Shown in pieces: positions 44,733 through 53,336 of a stretch of 64,000 nucleotides of DNA (position 1 is its first letter; every line of letters starts with the position of its first letter). The notes beneath the pieces were generated by a model. That model saw only the letters and a list, made by a program, of their open reading frames with translations. It did no database searches and was not told the DNA's origin. This DNA is from Lacrimispora amygdalina (lineage in GTDB: Bacteria > Bacillota > Clostridia > Lachnospirales > Lachnospiraceae), in the NCBI RefSeq assembly GCF_003432035.1, contig NZ_QOHO01000027.1, positions 1 to 64,000 of the forward strand. Direction: 5' to 3'. Made by a program: the position numbers and the translations under genes.

Positions 44733-45542
44733 ATGCCAGATACAAATCAAATCAGTAAAAATTATAATATTTTAGTATGCTGCAGTGATACACAGTCGGA
44801 AGAACCTCAGCAGATCCTCATCGAATACAAGTTAGCCATCTACGTAAACGGCGTTCGTTATGTTAACCTGATCTGCACCCATAAGAATTTACATGAATTA
44901 GTTCTCGGAAATTTATTTACGGAAGGGATTATTCACAAAATATCAGAAATAATATCCATTGAAATCGAAGAAGACCAGGGAAAAGCATTTGTGAAATTAA
45001 CCAGAAACGATATATTTAAAGATATGATTGAGGCAACCGAAGGAATCCGCACAGTTACCACTGCCTGTGGAAAACAGCATTCTATCGCTTATTATCTTAT
45101 GAACGATGGAGATCTGACTCCGTTGGAACGCTCTTTTACCATTACCTTTTCAACGGTTTTATCTTATATGAATGACTTTCAAAAAAGCAGTGACATCTAT
45201 AAAACAACCAGGGGAATCCATTCCTGTGCATTGTATAATGACCGCGGGCCGCTCTATCTGATGGAGGATATTGGCAGGCATAATGCCGTGGATAAGGTCC
45301 TGGGCTTCGCCATTGATCACGACATTGACCTGTCTGAAACCGTTCTCATTACCAGTGGCAGAGTCCCCAATGATATGATAATAAAAATTATAAAAGCAAA
45401 AATCCCCATCCTGGTGGCCCGCTCGGTTCCCACAGATGCGGCTATTGAAATGGCCCAAAAATATAATGTAACTCTGGCTGGTTTTGCAAGAGGAACCAAA
45501 ATGAATTTGTATGCCAATGAACAAAGGCTTCTCTTTGAATGA
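44733..45542 (+). CDS. fdhD: FdhD-type sulfurtransferase
   Basis: A 269-residue FdhD/NarQ family protein, which in E. coli passes sulfur from IscS to the molybdenum or tungsten cofactor of formate dehydrogenase. Recognisable parts include LVLGNLFTEGII, the loop VTTACGKQHS, MEDIGRHNAVDKVLG and LITSGRVPNDMIIKI. The active-site loop has one Cys instead of the common CxxC. It is downstream of agrC with 30 bases between, so it appears to be in the signalling operon. No formate dehydrogenase is in the window; the nearest tungsten-type enzyme is the AOR. Confidence 0.88.
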   Translation: MPDTNQISKNYNILVCCSDTQSEEPQQILIEYKLAIYVNGVRYVNLICTHKNLHELVLGNLFTEGIIHKISEIISIEIEEDQGKAFVKLTRNDIFKDMIEATEGIRTVTTACGKQHSIAYYLMNDGDLTPLERSFTITFSTVLSYMNDFQKSSDIYKTTRGIHSCALYNDRGPLYLMEDIGRHNAVDKVLGFAIDHDIDLSETVLITSGRVPNDMIIKIIKAKIPILVARSVPTDAAIEMAQKYNVTLAGFARGTKMNLYANEQRLLFE

Positions 45543-45549
45543 GTTAACA

Positions 45550-45579
45550 CGAAAACCCTCAGCGTACTGAGGGTTTTCG
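45550..45579. terminator. Bidirectional terminator between fdhD and phoU
   Basis: CGAAAACCCTCAG / CTGAGGGTTTTCG forms a perfect 13-base stem with a CGTA tetraloop between convergent genes; the U- and A-rich stem bases serve both strands. The 18-base core CAGCGTACTGAGGGTTTT is repeated exactly at 56176-56193. Confidence 0.92.
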
Positions 45580-45588
45580 TCTAAGCAA

Positions 45589-46242
45589 TTAATTTATTTC
45601 CTTTAACTCACCTGAAATCATATATATGGTTCTTTCACATATATTTGTGGAATGGTCAGCAATTCTTTCAAGGTACCGTCCTAAGAACATAAGTTTCGTC
45701 CCCTGTTTTGTAAGTTCTCTTTTTTCTGTAATAATATTAAGGATATCATTAATAACGGTTTCATAGAGGCTGTCAACCTCCTCATCCCTCTCAGCAGCTT
45801 TTTCTGCCAGAACAATATCCTGATTTACAAAGGCGTCAATGCTCATTTTTAACATTTTCCGGCCAATTTCTGCCATCTTTGGTATATCGGTGATGGAATT
45901 AATGATTGGTTCTTTTCCTATCTCAAGTGTAATATTTGCAATATTTACCGCATTGTCTCCCATTCTTTCCAGATCTGTTATAATTTTCAGAACTGATGTA
46001 ATTGTCCTTAAGTCCTTGGCGAGAGGCTGCTGAAGAGCAAGAAGCATGATACACTCCTTTTCAATTTCAAGCTCTAACTCATCTATTTCGTCATCTTTAT
46101 CACTTACGCTTTTAGCTAGATCAAGATTCTGTGTCTGTGAAGAAGTGACTGCGATTTCAATAATATGATCGACCAGGGCTCCCATTTCTACTACCTTCTG
46201 CTTTACTTCAGTCATCTTCTGTGTAAAATGTTCTCTAACCAA
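45589..46242 (-). CDS. phoU: Phosphate transport regulator PhoU
   Basis: A 217-residue helical protein with two PhoU repeats (three-helix bundles), including the metal-site pattern E-x3-D-x2-D in DEIDELELEIE and ERMGDNAVNIANI, then ERIADHSTNICE in the second repeat. I prefer the TTG at 46242, which has GGAG 9 bases upstream and gives the normal MVREHF start. The ATG at 46251 touches the ribosome site. It represses Pst and PhoR signalling when phosphate is plentiful, and is the last gene of the pst operon. Confidence 0.92.
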   Translation of the reverse strand: MVREHFTQKMTEVKQKVVEMGALVDHIIEIAVTSSQTQNLDLAKSVSDKDDEIDELELEIEKECIMLLALQQPLAKDLRTITSVLKIITDLERMGDNAVNIANITLEIGKEPIINSITDIPKMAEIGRKMLKMSIDAFVNQDIVLAEKAAERDEEVDSLYETVINDILNIITEKRELTKQGTKLMFLGRYLERIADHSTNICERTIYMISGELKEIN

Positions 46243-46259
46243 AATTCCCATCTCCTTTT

Positions 46260-47021
46260 TTAGCCGAATCTACCGGTAAGGTAGTCGTTAGTCCGATTAT
46301 CCCTGGGGAATGAAAAAACTTCCTGGGTATAGCCTTGTTCTATTAAATCTCCCATCAGCATGAATGCTACCCGGTCCGCAATACGGCCGGCCTGCTGAAC
46401 CGTGTGGGGAGCAATGACGATGGTATACTGCTCTTTCAGCTGAACTAAAGATTCCTCAATCTTCGCTGTTGATATGGGGTCAAGTGCCGAACATGGTCTG
46501 TCGAGCAGAATAACCTCCGGCTCAAGAGCCAGAACCCTGGCAATGCACAGACGCTGCTGCTGGCCGCCTGATAATCTGGCTGCGGGAGTATCCAGTCTGT
46601 CTTTGACATCATCCCAGAGAGCAGACATACGCAGAGACGTTTCTACTTTTTCTTCCAGATCTGTCTTAGATCTCATTCCTCCCATACGGGGTCCCAATGC
46701 CACATTGTCAAAAATGGACATAGGCAGAGGCGTTGGTACATCAAAAACCATCCCTACCCTGCGGCGCAGTTCTGTCACATTAACGTCCGGATCGAAGATG
46801 TTTTTCCCATCTAAAAGTATTTCACCTTCCTGACGGGCTCCCACAGTTAAGTCACAAAGACGGTTCAATGTGCGAAGCAGTGTTGTGATACCGCTGTTTG
46901 CCGGACCGAAAATACCAAGAATCCGGTTTTTGGGTATTTCCAGGTTCATTTCTTTAATAACCTGATTTTGTTCATAATAGAAATTCAATCCCTTTATATC
47001 TATTTTTGCTTTCTGCGTCAT
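46260..47021 (-). CDS. PstB-like ABC protein with lost ATPase residues
   Basis: A 253-residue PstB paralogue. The Walker A reads GPANSGITT, so the invariant Lys is Ile45. The Walker B reads VILLDRPCSALD, with Arg175 in place of the catalytic Glu. The signature RLSGGQQQRL and switch His (IAPHTVQQ) are kept. It is therefore unlikely to hydrolyse ATP alone and may pair with the intact PstB encoded first in the same operon. It lies between pstA and phoU with close spacing and a good ribosome site (AAGAGGTG). Confidence 0.88.
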   Translation of the reverse strand: MTQKAKIDIKGLNFYYEQNQVIKEMNLEIPKNRILGIFGPANSGITTLLRTLNRLCDLTVGARQEGEILLDGKNIFDPDVNVTELRRRVGMVFDVPTPLPMSIFDNVALGPRMGGMRSKTDLEEKVETSLRMSALWDDVKDRLDTPAARLSGGQQQRLCIARVLALEPEVILLDRPCSALDPISTAKIEESLVQLKEQYTIVIAPHTVQQAGRIADRVAFMLMGDLIEQGYTQEVFSFPRDNRTNDYLTGRFG

Positions 47022-47031
47022 TTTTCACCTC

Positions 47032-47868
47032 TTAACGGCCCTTCGCTATGAAGCGATTGACCAGCATATTGAAACCTACATTAAGCAGAAGAATCAGAAT
47101 AATAAGGAGCGCTGCCGTTCCGTAAGCGTTATCCATGGATATTCCCTCCCTCGCCAGTATATAAAAATGTACTGCCATCGTCCGGGTTGGGGAAAACAGT
47201 GATTCAGGCATACGAAGCGCTGAACCGGCCGTTAAAATAACAGCTGCTGTTTCAGCTACACATCTGCCGATACTTAATATCACTCCATTTACAATACCAG
47301 GAAGCGCTGATGGGAGTACCGTCCTGGTTATGGTCTGTAATTTCGTCAATCCCAGAGAGAAGCCTACCTCTCTGTACAACTGGGGAACAGTACGGATTGC
47401 CTCTTCGGATGTACGTATGATTGTAGGCAGAATCATAATCGCCATGGTTAATCCGCCGGATAAAATTGACCAGCCCATTTTTAAGTATATCACAAAAAAG
47501 ATAAAACCGAAAAGTCCATATACAATAGAAGGAATCCCTGCCAGAGATTCGGCACTGAAACGGATAATACGGGTGATTCTTCCCTCTCTTGTGTACTCAG
47601 TAAGATAGATCGCTGTTCCAATTCCAAATGGTGTTGCCACAATAACGGCCACTGCAGTTACAACCAGAGTCCCGGCAATAGAGGAGGCAATACCGCCGGA
47701 ACGCCCCATGTCCCTGGGAATATCTGTTAAAAATTCCCAGCTGAGCATAGGGATACCCTTTATTAGTATATATGCAATTATGGAAAAAAGAATGGCTATA
47801 ACAAAAAGAGCCGCTGTCCAAATTGTGAATTTTGCTATCTTTTGTGAAGTGTTTGCATTCATTCTCAT
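47032..47868 (-). CDS. pstA: Phosphate ABC transporter permease PstA
   Basis: A 278-residue permease with six membrane segments and the transport-domain EAA loop (REVGFSLGLTKLQTITRTVLPSA region). It has the PstA feature GTAIYLTEYTREGRI after the third helix. The ATG at 47868 follows GAGGTGAGG, 7 bases after the pstC stop. With PstC it forms the inner-membrane channel for phosphate. Confidence 0.92.
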   Translation of the reverse strand: MRMNANTSQKIAKFTIWTAALFVIAILFSIIAYILIKGIPMLSWEFLTDIPRDMGRSGGIASSIAGTLVVTAVAVIVATPFGIGTAIYLTEYTREGRITRIIRFSAESLAGIPSIVYGLFGFIFFVIYLKMGWSILSGGLTMAIMILPTIIRTSEEAIRTVPQLYREVGFSLGLTKLQTITRTVLPSALPGIVNGVILSIGRCVAETAAVILTAGSALRMPESLFSPTRTMAVHFYILAREGISMDNAYGTAALLIILILLLNVGFNMLVNRFIAKGR

Positions 47869-47875
47869 AGTGACC

Positions 47876-48721
47876 TCACCTCTTTCGTGTAATGTACTGG
47901 GCAGTAGCATTTAATATCATGATAATAACAAATAATACAATACCCGTGGCAAAAAGCGCCTGCTGGTGTTCACCGGATGCATATCCCATTTCAATACCGA
48001 TATTTGTGGTCAGCGTTCTGACAGGATCAAGAACGGACTGAGGAAGTGCAACCGCATTACCCAGAACCATAATTACCGCCATTGTTTCACCAATTGCTCT
48101 TCCTAAACCTAAAATGATAGCAGCAACAATGCCTGATTTGGCAGCGGGCAGCAATAGGGAACGGATTGTCTGCCATTGTGTCAGCCCCAGTGCAAGTGCT
48201 CCGTCTTTGTAATGGCGGGGCAGAGCAAGAAGGGATACTTCGGTGATACTTATTATGGTTGGCAAAATCATAATACCCAGAATTATGGAACCTGCCAGTA
48301 TGCTTAAGCCAGGCCCTCCCAGGTATTTACGGATCGCAGGCACAACGAATAAAACTCCCCAGAACCCGTATACAACGGAAGGAATAGCAGCCAGTAACTG
48401 AATGGCGGGCCTGAATATATTTCTAAGTTTTACAGGAGCAAACTCAGCCAGAAAAATACTGCAGCAAATGGCGATAGGAACTCCTATGATTGCTGCTCCC
48501 AAAGTAACCGATACGGATCCCACGATCATGGGGAAAATTCCGTAGTAACCCTGGCTGGGAGCCCATTTCATCCCAAAAACAAATTTAATAATACCTACTT
48601 TGGCGATAATCGGTACACCTTTTATAAAGATAAATACGGTGATGAGCGCCAATACTGATAAAGTAGAAAGAGCGATTAAGAGAAACACACGCTCCGTTAA
48701 TTTTTCCTTAAAGCTTTTCAT
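47876..48721 (-). CDS. pstC: Phosphate ABC transporter permease PstC
   Basis: A 281-residue permease with six helices. The characteristic PstC segments VFGMKWAPSQGYYGIFPMI and IFLAEFAPVKLRNIFRP are present, and the EAA loop is KDGALALGLTQWQTIRSLL. It overlaps the end of pstS by 4 bases (ATGA), so translation is coupled. Confidence 0.93.
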   Translation of the reverse strand: MKSFKEKLTERVFLLIALSTLSVLALITVFIFIKGVPIIAKVGIIKFVFGMKWAPSQGYYGIFPMIVGSVSVTLGAAIIGVPIAICCSIFLAEFAPVKLRNIFRPAIQLLAAIPSVVYGFWGVLFVVPAIRKYLGGPGLSILAGSIILGIMILPTIISITEVSLLALPRHYKDGALALGLTQWQTIRSLLLPAAKSGIVAAIILGLGRAIGETMAVIMVLGNAVALPQSVLDPVRTLTTNIGIEMGYASGEHQQALFATGIVLFVIIMILNATAQYITRKR

Positions 48722-49566
48722 TTTGCTGCCCCCTCTGCTGATGGGATAAGTCCCTCTTTGCTCAGTAAATTCTGCCCCTCCGAAGAAAGGGTAAAATCAA
48801 TAAAACTCTTCTGTATTCCTGTTGGCTCACCATTTGTGACAAACAAAAACTGTCTGGACAGCTTATAACTGTTATTCATGATATTTTCCCGTTTCGCTTC
48901 AACACCGTCTAAGTTAAGCGCTTTTACCTCATCCGAAACCAGCCCTAAAGAAATAAATCCGATGGCATTGGGGTCATCTGCAACCAACTGGCGTACTGCT
49001 CCATTGGAGTCCTGGACGATGGCTTTGGGAGTTATCTCTTTCTTGCCCATGAGCAGTTCTGTAAAAGCACTTCTTGTGCCGGATCCCTCTTCTCTTGCAA
49101 TAATATTGATCCTGGCTTTTGTACCTCCCACCTGACTCCAGTCGGTAATTTCAGCAGCATAAATATCGCGGATCTGATCTGAGGTAAGGTTTTTTATCGG
49201 ATTTTCAGGGTTCACAATAATTGCCAGTCCATCCCTGGCAATTTCCACACTCCACAGATTTTTCTCACCATCTTCCAATGAACGGGAAGACATACCTATG
49301 TCAGCACTGTGTGTCTGGGTTGCTGTAATACCAGCGGAGGATCCTCCGCCCTGGATATCAATCACGACCTCCGGGTCCTGAGCCATAAACTCTTCAGCCA
49401 GAATCTCAGCATATGGCTGCACCGAAGTTGATCCGGCAACGATGGTCGCCGATTCAGGTGCCTGGCTGCAGGCAGACAGCAAACCCATAGAAAGGGTCAG
49501 TATCACTGCACAGGCAGATACTTTTATTCCTTTTAATAATTTACATGTTACTATCCTTTTTTTCAT
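48718..49566 (-). CDS. pstS: Phosphate-binding lipoprotein PstS
   Basis: A 282-residue substrate-binding lipoprotein. The signal peptide has a basic start (MKKRIVTCKLLKGIK) and ends in the lipobox LLSAC, with Cys as lipid anchor. The binding-site segments AGSTSVQPYAEILAEEF and IQGGGSSAGITAT, and the later EEGSGTRSAFTELL, are classic PstS. An upstream in-frame ATG at 49614 exists but would bury the signal peptide. It follows pstB in the operon, an uncommon order; pstS is usually first. Confidence 0.92.
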   Translation of the reverse strand: MKKRIVTCKLLKGIKVSACAVILTLSMGLLSACSQAPESATIVAGSTSVQPYAEILAEEFMAQDPEVVIDIQGGGSSAGITATQTHSADIGMSSRSLEDGEKNLWSVEIARDGLAIIVNPENPIKNLTSDQIRDIYAAEITDWSQVGGTKARINIIAREEGSGTRSAFTELLMGKKEITPKAIVQDSNGAVRQLVADDPNAIGFISLGLVSDEVKALNLDGVEAKRENIMNNSYKLSRQFLFVTNGEPTGIQKSFIDFTLSSEGQNLLSKEGLIPSAEGAAK

Positions 49567-49657
49567 ATCTTCACAAAAATCAAACATCAAACTCGAATGC
49601 CTGATTTCCTCCATTTCTCAGAATATAGAAAGAACTACATGTTCTCTGGTATACTTG

Positions 49658-50455
49658 TCATCCGAACCGGCCTGTAATATAGTCTTCGGTTCGTTTATCC
49701 CTGGGATTGGCAAAAATCTGTTCTGTTGGAGCGTATTCCACCAATGTCCCTGCTCTGTCCTCATCCATCATCATAAATGCAGTCATATGAGACACTCTCG
49801 CCGCCTGTTCCATGCTATGAGTTACAATGATAATGGTATATTTCTGAGCAAGCTCTTCCATTAATCCTTCGACCTGCATGGTGGATTCCGGATCCAGCGC
49901 ACTGCAGGACTCATCCATTAACAGAACTTCTGGCTCTACAGCCAGTGCGCGGGCAATGCAAAGCCGCTGCTGCTGTCCTGGGGAAAGGTCAAAAGCAGGT
50001 CCCTTCAGTTTGTCCTTTATTTCGTCCCATAAAGCCACCTGACTTAAGTACTTCTCCACAATCTCATCAAGACTGGATTTTTGCTTTACTCCATGATGTC
50101 TGGGGCCAAAAGCCATATTATCATATACAGACATGGGAAATGGATTCGGCTTCTGGAAAACCATACCCACTCTTTTTTTCAGCGCAACAACATCCATACT
50201 TTTATCATAGATCGAAGTATCATCAAGTAAAATTTTACCTTCTACCCTGACTCCCGGTATCGGGTCATTCATACGGTTAAACAGACGCAGAAGTGAAGAT
50301 TTCCCACAGCCTGAAGGACCAATGATTGCTGTTATAGCGCATTCTTCAATATCCATTGTAACATTTTTAAGAGCCTGGAAGCTGCCATAAAAAAGGTTTA
50401 CTGCATCTGTCTTTATCTTGGCTCTGTGCCCAGACTTTAACATAAGATCATCCAT
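49658..50455 (-). CDS. pstB: Phosphate ABC transporter ATP-binding protein PstB
   Basis: A 265-residue ATPase with an intact Walker A (GPSGCGKSS, Lys52), signature [10 protein letters not shown] (Pro instead of the first Gly), Walker B with catalytic Glu ([12 protein letters not shown]) and switch His in [12 protein letters not shown]. It is the first gene of the operon, preceded by a Pho-box-like promoter region, and powers the PstCA channel. A second, catalytically altered PstB is encoded five genes later. Confidence 0.93.
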   Translation of the reverse strand: MDDLMLKSGHRAKIKTDAVNLFYGSFQALKNVTMDIEECAITAIIGPSGCGKSSLLRLFNRMNDPIPGVRVEGKILLDDTSIYDKSMDVVALKKRVGMVFQKPNPFPMSVYDNMAFGPRHHGVKQKSSLDEIVEKYLSQVALWDEIKDKLKGPAFDLSPGQQQRLCIARALAVEPEVLLMDESCSALDPESTMQVEGLMEELAQKYTIIIVTHSMEQAARVSHMTAFMMMDEDRAGTLVEYAPTEQIFANPRDKRTEDYITGRFG

Positions 50456-50524
50456 TCGTCACCCTCACTATTTGGCTCCTTATTATAATCTAATAAGAAA
50501 CACTTATCCTTTACTATACTTTGA

Positions 50525-50618
50525 TTTTACAACTTTTTTACACCGATTATTAATTATACATGAATTAAGAAAAGTTAAAGCATTATCTATGTGAATTATA
50601 CGTAAAATTCTTGTAAAA
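50525..50618 (-). promoter_or_regulatory. Pst operon promoter with PhoP-box-like 11-base repeats
   Basis: On the minus strand, TTTTACA, TTTTACG and ATTCACA repeat with an exact 11-base period (50590-50618). This matches the direct-repeat layout of PhoP/PhoB boxes, and it lies upstream of a TATAAT (50553-50558) and about 100 bases from pstB. Two more TTTTACA copies with the same period lie on the plus strand (50525-50542), downstream of the -10. Phosphate control of this operon is expected; the binding itself is inferred. Confidence 0.65.
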
Positions 50619-50731
50619 TTTTTTTCTGTATCAAAATACCATAAATTTTATCCATTTTTAGAGATTTGAGCAATAAGTAAAAAAAGAGAAGCATACAGCC
50701 CCCCTTTCTTCAAAATTAACTCGATGATTCA

Positions 50732-51128
50732 TTACACTATATTCCTCAGGTAACATTGATTTCTATAATTTCTATAATAATATTCTTTCATTAAGTCCAA
50801 ATCCTTTTTGTACTTCTCAACCTCCATGGCACTGACTCTCATCCATAGAAGCCTGTCTATGGATACAACTAAAACAGTTCCTTCCTCAACAGCATCCTTA
50901 AGAAAAAAATCATAGTCAATAAGTGCAATGCTCCTCCAGATCTCAAATGTATTTATAATAAAGCCCAAATCACCATACAGCTCTTTTTTGTTATCCGGAT
51001 ACTTTTCAGAAAGTGCATGATAATCATCTTGTGAAATAATTAAATCGATATCCCTGCCTTACGCATTCCATAATATTTGATTCATCAATATTTTTCACCC
51101 CATATTCAGCAGTACACTGATCCGCCAT
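50732..51128 (-). pseudogene. Frameshifted gene, possibly a nucleotidyltransferase-like protein
   Basis: The start MADQCTAEYGVKNIDESNIM is read from ATG 51128, overlapping the VOC gene stop by one base. After ECVRQG the frame must shift near 51050 to continue as DIDLIISQDDYHALSEKYPD and then on through LYGDLGFIINTFEIW to the stop at 50732. The joined protein would be about 130 residues. The R-x-x-DIDLII-x-DDY pattern is reminiscent of AbiEii/DUF6036-type nucleotidyltransferases, but I cannot confirm it. An intact frame from an internal start (78 residues, from 50968) also exists. Confidence 0.5.
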
Positions 51129-51523
51129 TATTCTTTCCTTATACCGGTTACGTTACCATCTTCGTCTGTGACATATCTGCCCTTTGTCATATCCAATATC
51201 ACATATTTGTTATCCCATTTGTCAAGGATCACCGCACAGCGTCCGATAGGAACATCAAACGGACCATATTCTACTGTTCCGCCTGCTTCTTTAATTATTT
51301 CTATGGATTCATCCACAGACTCCACCTTTATATCAACAAGAACCTGTTTTCTTTGGCGTTGTAAAACTATCTCGGTAATATCGTTCTCCATTCCCAGTCC
51401 AACCATATCCTCATTGCGCCAGAGAAGTTTTAAACCCATACCGTCACAATAATATTGTATTCCTTCATTTAAATCAGAAACATAAAGCTCAATACAGTCA
51501 ACATTTTTAAATATCTTTGCCAT
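51128..51523 (-). CDS. VOC (glyoxalase/bleomycin-resistance) family protein
   Basis: A 131-residue vicinal-oxygen-chelate protein made of two beta-alpha-beta3 modules. It starts MAKIFKNVDCIELYVSDLNE, with YYCDGMGLKLLW and the C-terminal CAVILDKWDNKYVILDM. Family members include glyoxalase I, dioxygenases and drug-binding resistance proteins; the substrate is not predictable. GGAG lies upstream of the ATG. It is divergent from nothing and probably forms a unit with the AraC gene before it (27-base gap). Confidence 0.8.
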   Translation of the reverse strand: MAKIFKNVDCIELYVSDLNEGIQYYCDGMGLKLLWRNEDMVGLGMENDITEIVLQRQRKQVLVDIKVESVDESIEIIKEAGGTVEYGPFDVPIGRCAVILDKWDNKYVILDMTKGRYVTDEDGNVTGIRKE

Positions 51524-51550
51524 GTCAACACACTCCTATTCTTATTTTTA

Positions 51551-52390
51551 TCACATAATTGGAATCAATAACCGGAACCTGTTCACATCCGGATTATGAA
51601 AGATTCCATCATAAGCCTCAATAATATCGTTGTCTTTTAAAGTATACCCCAGACTTCTCGCGTAACCAATTGCACCAGCATAAGCATCCGGCGTGCTGAT
51701 ACGATCAGGAACACTTGCCTGAAAAAAGTTCTGGGGTTGTATGAATTTCTTTGTCATACCAGGCGGTACATCAGTTCCAGAATCGATGCCGATTGCAGCC
51801 ATATATGTAAAATCTCCATTCTTGCAGGTTTCTTGTTCACAAATACCATACATGGTTACTGCATCTTGTTTCAGTTCTATTTTTTCCAGGTGAGTTAAAA
51901 AATCACTCCACATTTTACCTACGGCTCCGTCACTATCCCACTTCACGGCCCTGCACTCCAGTCCGGCAACAGCAAAGCCTTCCGTATGCAACAAGCTGAA
52001 CTTCATTTGATGTTCATCATTCACAGATGGATCACTTATTGCTGTCAGTCTTTTTAAGGGTGCTGATGCAGCACTTTTACGGTACTTGCTTGGAGACATT
52101 CCATATACTCTGGTAAATGCTCTGGTAAATACATCATGTGATTCAAAACCATATTCAAATGCTATACTTACAATAGATTTATTTCGATCCGCCAAATCAT
52201 TTGCAGCCATTGATAACCTGCGCCTTACTATGTAGGCACCTACGGTGTCCCCCGTCAATCTCTTGAACAGCCGGTAAAAATGCGGTACTGAAAGGCCGGC
52301 TTCCCGTACAATATCATAGTAGCTGATATCATTGATTAAATTTTTTTCAATATAATCCATGGCTTTTTGAAGAGACTGTTCCTTTGGCAT
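51551..52390 (-). CDS. AraC-family regulator with GyrI-like effector domain
   Basis: A 279-residue regulator. The N-terminal AraC-type double HTH (residues 8-105, with ISYYDIVREAGLSVPHFYRLF and FGFESHDVFTRAFTRVYG-like signature EYGFESHDVFTRAF) is followed by a C-terminal SOUL/GyrI-like ligand-binding domain (about 125-279, ending DIIEAYDGIFHNPD). This SoxS/Rob-like layout usually responds to drugs or hydrophobic ligands. It may control the VOC gene downstream. Confidence 0.86.
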   Translation of the reverse strand: MPKEQSLQKAMDYIEKNLINDISYYDIVREAGLSVPHFYRLFKRLTGDTVGAYIVRRRLSMAANDLADRNKSIVSIAFEYGFESHDVFTRAFTRVYGMSPSKYRKSAASAPLKRLTAISDPSVNDEHQMKFSLLHTEGFAVAGLECRAVKWDSDGAVGKMWSDFLTHLEKIELKQDAVTMYGICEQETCKNGDFTYMAAIGIDSGTDVPPGMTKKFIQPQNFFQASVPDRISTPDAYAGAIGYARSLGYTLKDNDIIEAYDGIFHNPDVNRFRLLIPIM

Positions 52391-52496
52391 ACTGTCACCT
52401 CCTCATATAATTATAACATTTACTTAAATTTTTTCTCGACTATTTTTATCTAATTTTGTCCACATTAACAGATCTGTATGTCCACATATATAATAA

Positions 52497-52526
52497 GGCA
52501 AAAACCATCTTTTATCGGTTTTTGCC
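52497..52526 (-). terminator. Rho-independent terminator after the GNAT/YoaP gene
   Basis: GGCAAAAACC / GGTTTTTGCC is a perfect 10-base stem with a 10-base loop, 15 bases beyond the minus-strand stop, followed by a T-rich stretch. Confidence 0.8.
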
Positions 52527-52540
52527 TTTCATTCTCATAA

Positions 52541-53293
52541 TTACTCTTTTTTCAATATTCGTTCTAAGCTGGCGGCATCTAATAAATTCACGGTCTGAAA
52601 TTTACCTTTATAAAACACACCCCAGTTATTGAACACACAGGGCAGTTCTTTCGCTTTTTGCAACGTATCCACCTGAATGACAGATACCGGAACTTCATTT
52701 ATTTCGCAATACCGCTTTACCGTCTCTAGTTTTTGAAAGATATAGGGGCATTGCATATCATAATAAATTGTAAGCTCTTCTTTTTCGATTCCATGGTTTT
52801 TAACGTTTTGAGCAAACCTGGGAGTTGTTCCATCAAATGAAAGGGCAAGTAATTCATATCCCTGTTCGGTAGTATCAACAACTTCAAAACCGAACTTTTT
52901 CGCGAAGGTCTGATCAGAAAGCCAGGCTTTCTGCTTATTTGCTCCAAGCATACAAATACCCGACTTACCATTTTCTTTGGCATCTGCAAGACAATACTCC
53001 ATCAGCATTCTCCCATACCCCTTCCCTTTGCAGCTGCCAGACACCCACAGGCAATACACATAATAATAGTTATCTCCGATTATGGGAACCCAGGCGGTTT
53101 CAAGAGGGGCATATTCAATAAAGACTGTCGCCTTCTCATTTAACTTTCTAAAGACATGCCCTTCCTTTAACCGGTCCGAGAGCCATTGCCGCTTTGCTTC
53201 AACCCCGGGATGCATTTTTTTACTTCGGATAATGCAGCATAAATGTTCACCTGCAAGGTTTTCTGTTGTTAAGTTTATAAAATCAGTATTCAT
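52541..53293 (-). CDS. GNAT acetyltransferase with YoaP C-terminal domain
   Basis: A 250-residue protein. The N-terminal GNAT domain has the acetyl-CoA loop VSGSCKGKGYGRMLMEY. The C-terminal half is a YoaP-type thioredoxin-like domain (from TIYYDMQCPYIFQKLE to VFNNWGVFYKGKF) with a single conserved Cys. This two-domain protein is common in Firmicutes and of unknown substrate. The start has AGGGGG upstream. Confidence 0.85.
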   Translation of the reverse strand: MNTDFINLTTENLAGEHLCCIIRSKKMHPGVEAKRQWLSDRLKEGHVFRKLNEKATVFIEYAPLETAWVPIIGDNYYYVYCLWVSGSCKGKGYGRMLMEYCLADAKENGKSGICMLGANKQKAWLSDQTFAKKFGFEVVDTTEQGYELLALSFDGTTPRFAQNVKNHGIEKEELTIYYDMQCPYIFQKLETVKRYCEINEVPVSVIQVDTLQKAKELPCVFNNWGVFYKGKFQTVNLLDAASLERILKKE

Positions 53294-53336
53294 ATATACC
53301 CCCTAAAAGTCCAATCGACCATGATAGTGAAATAAA

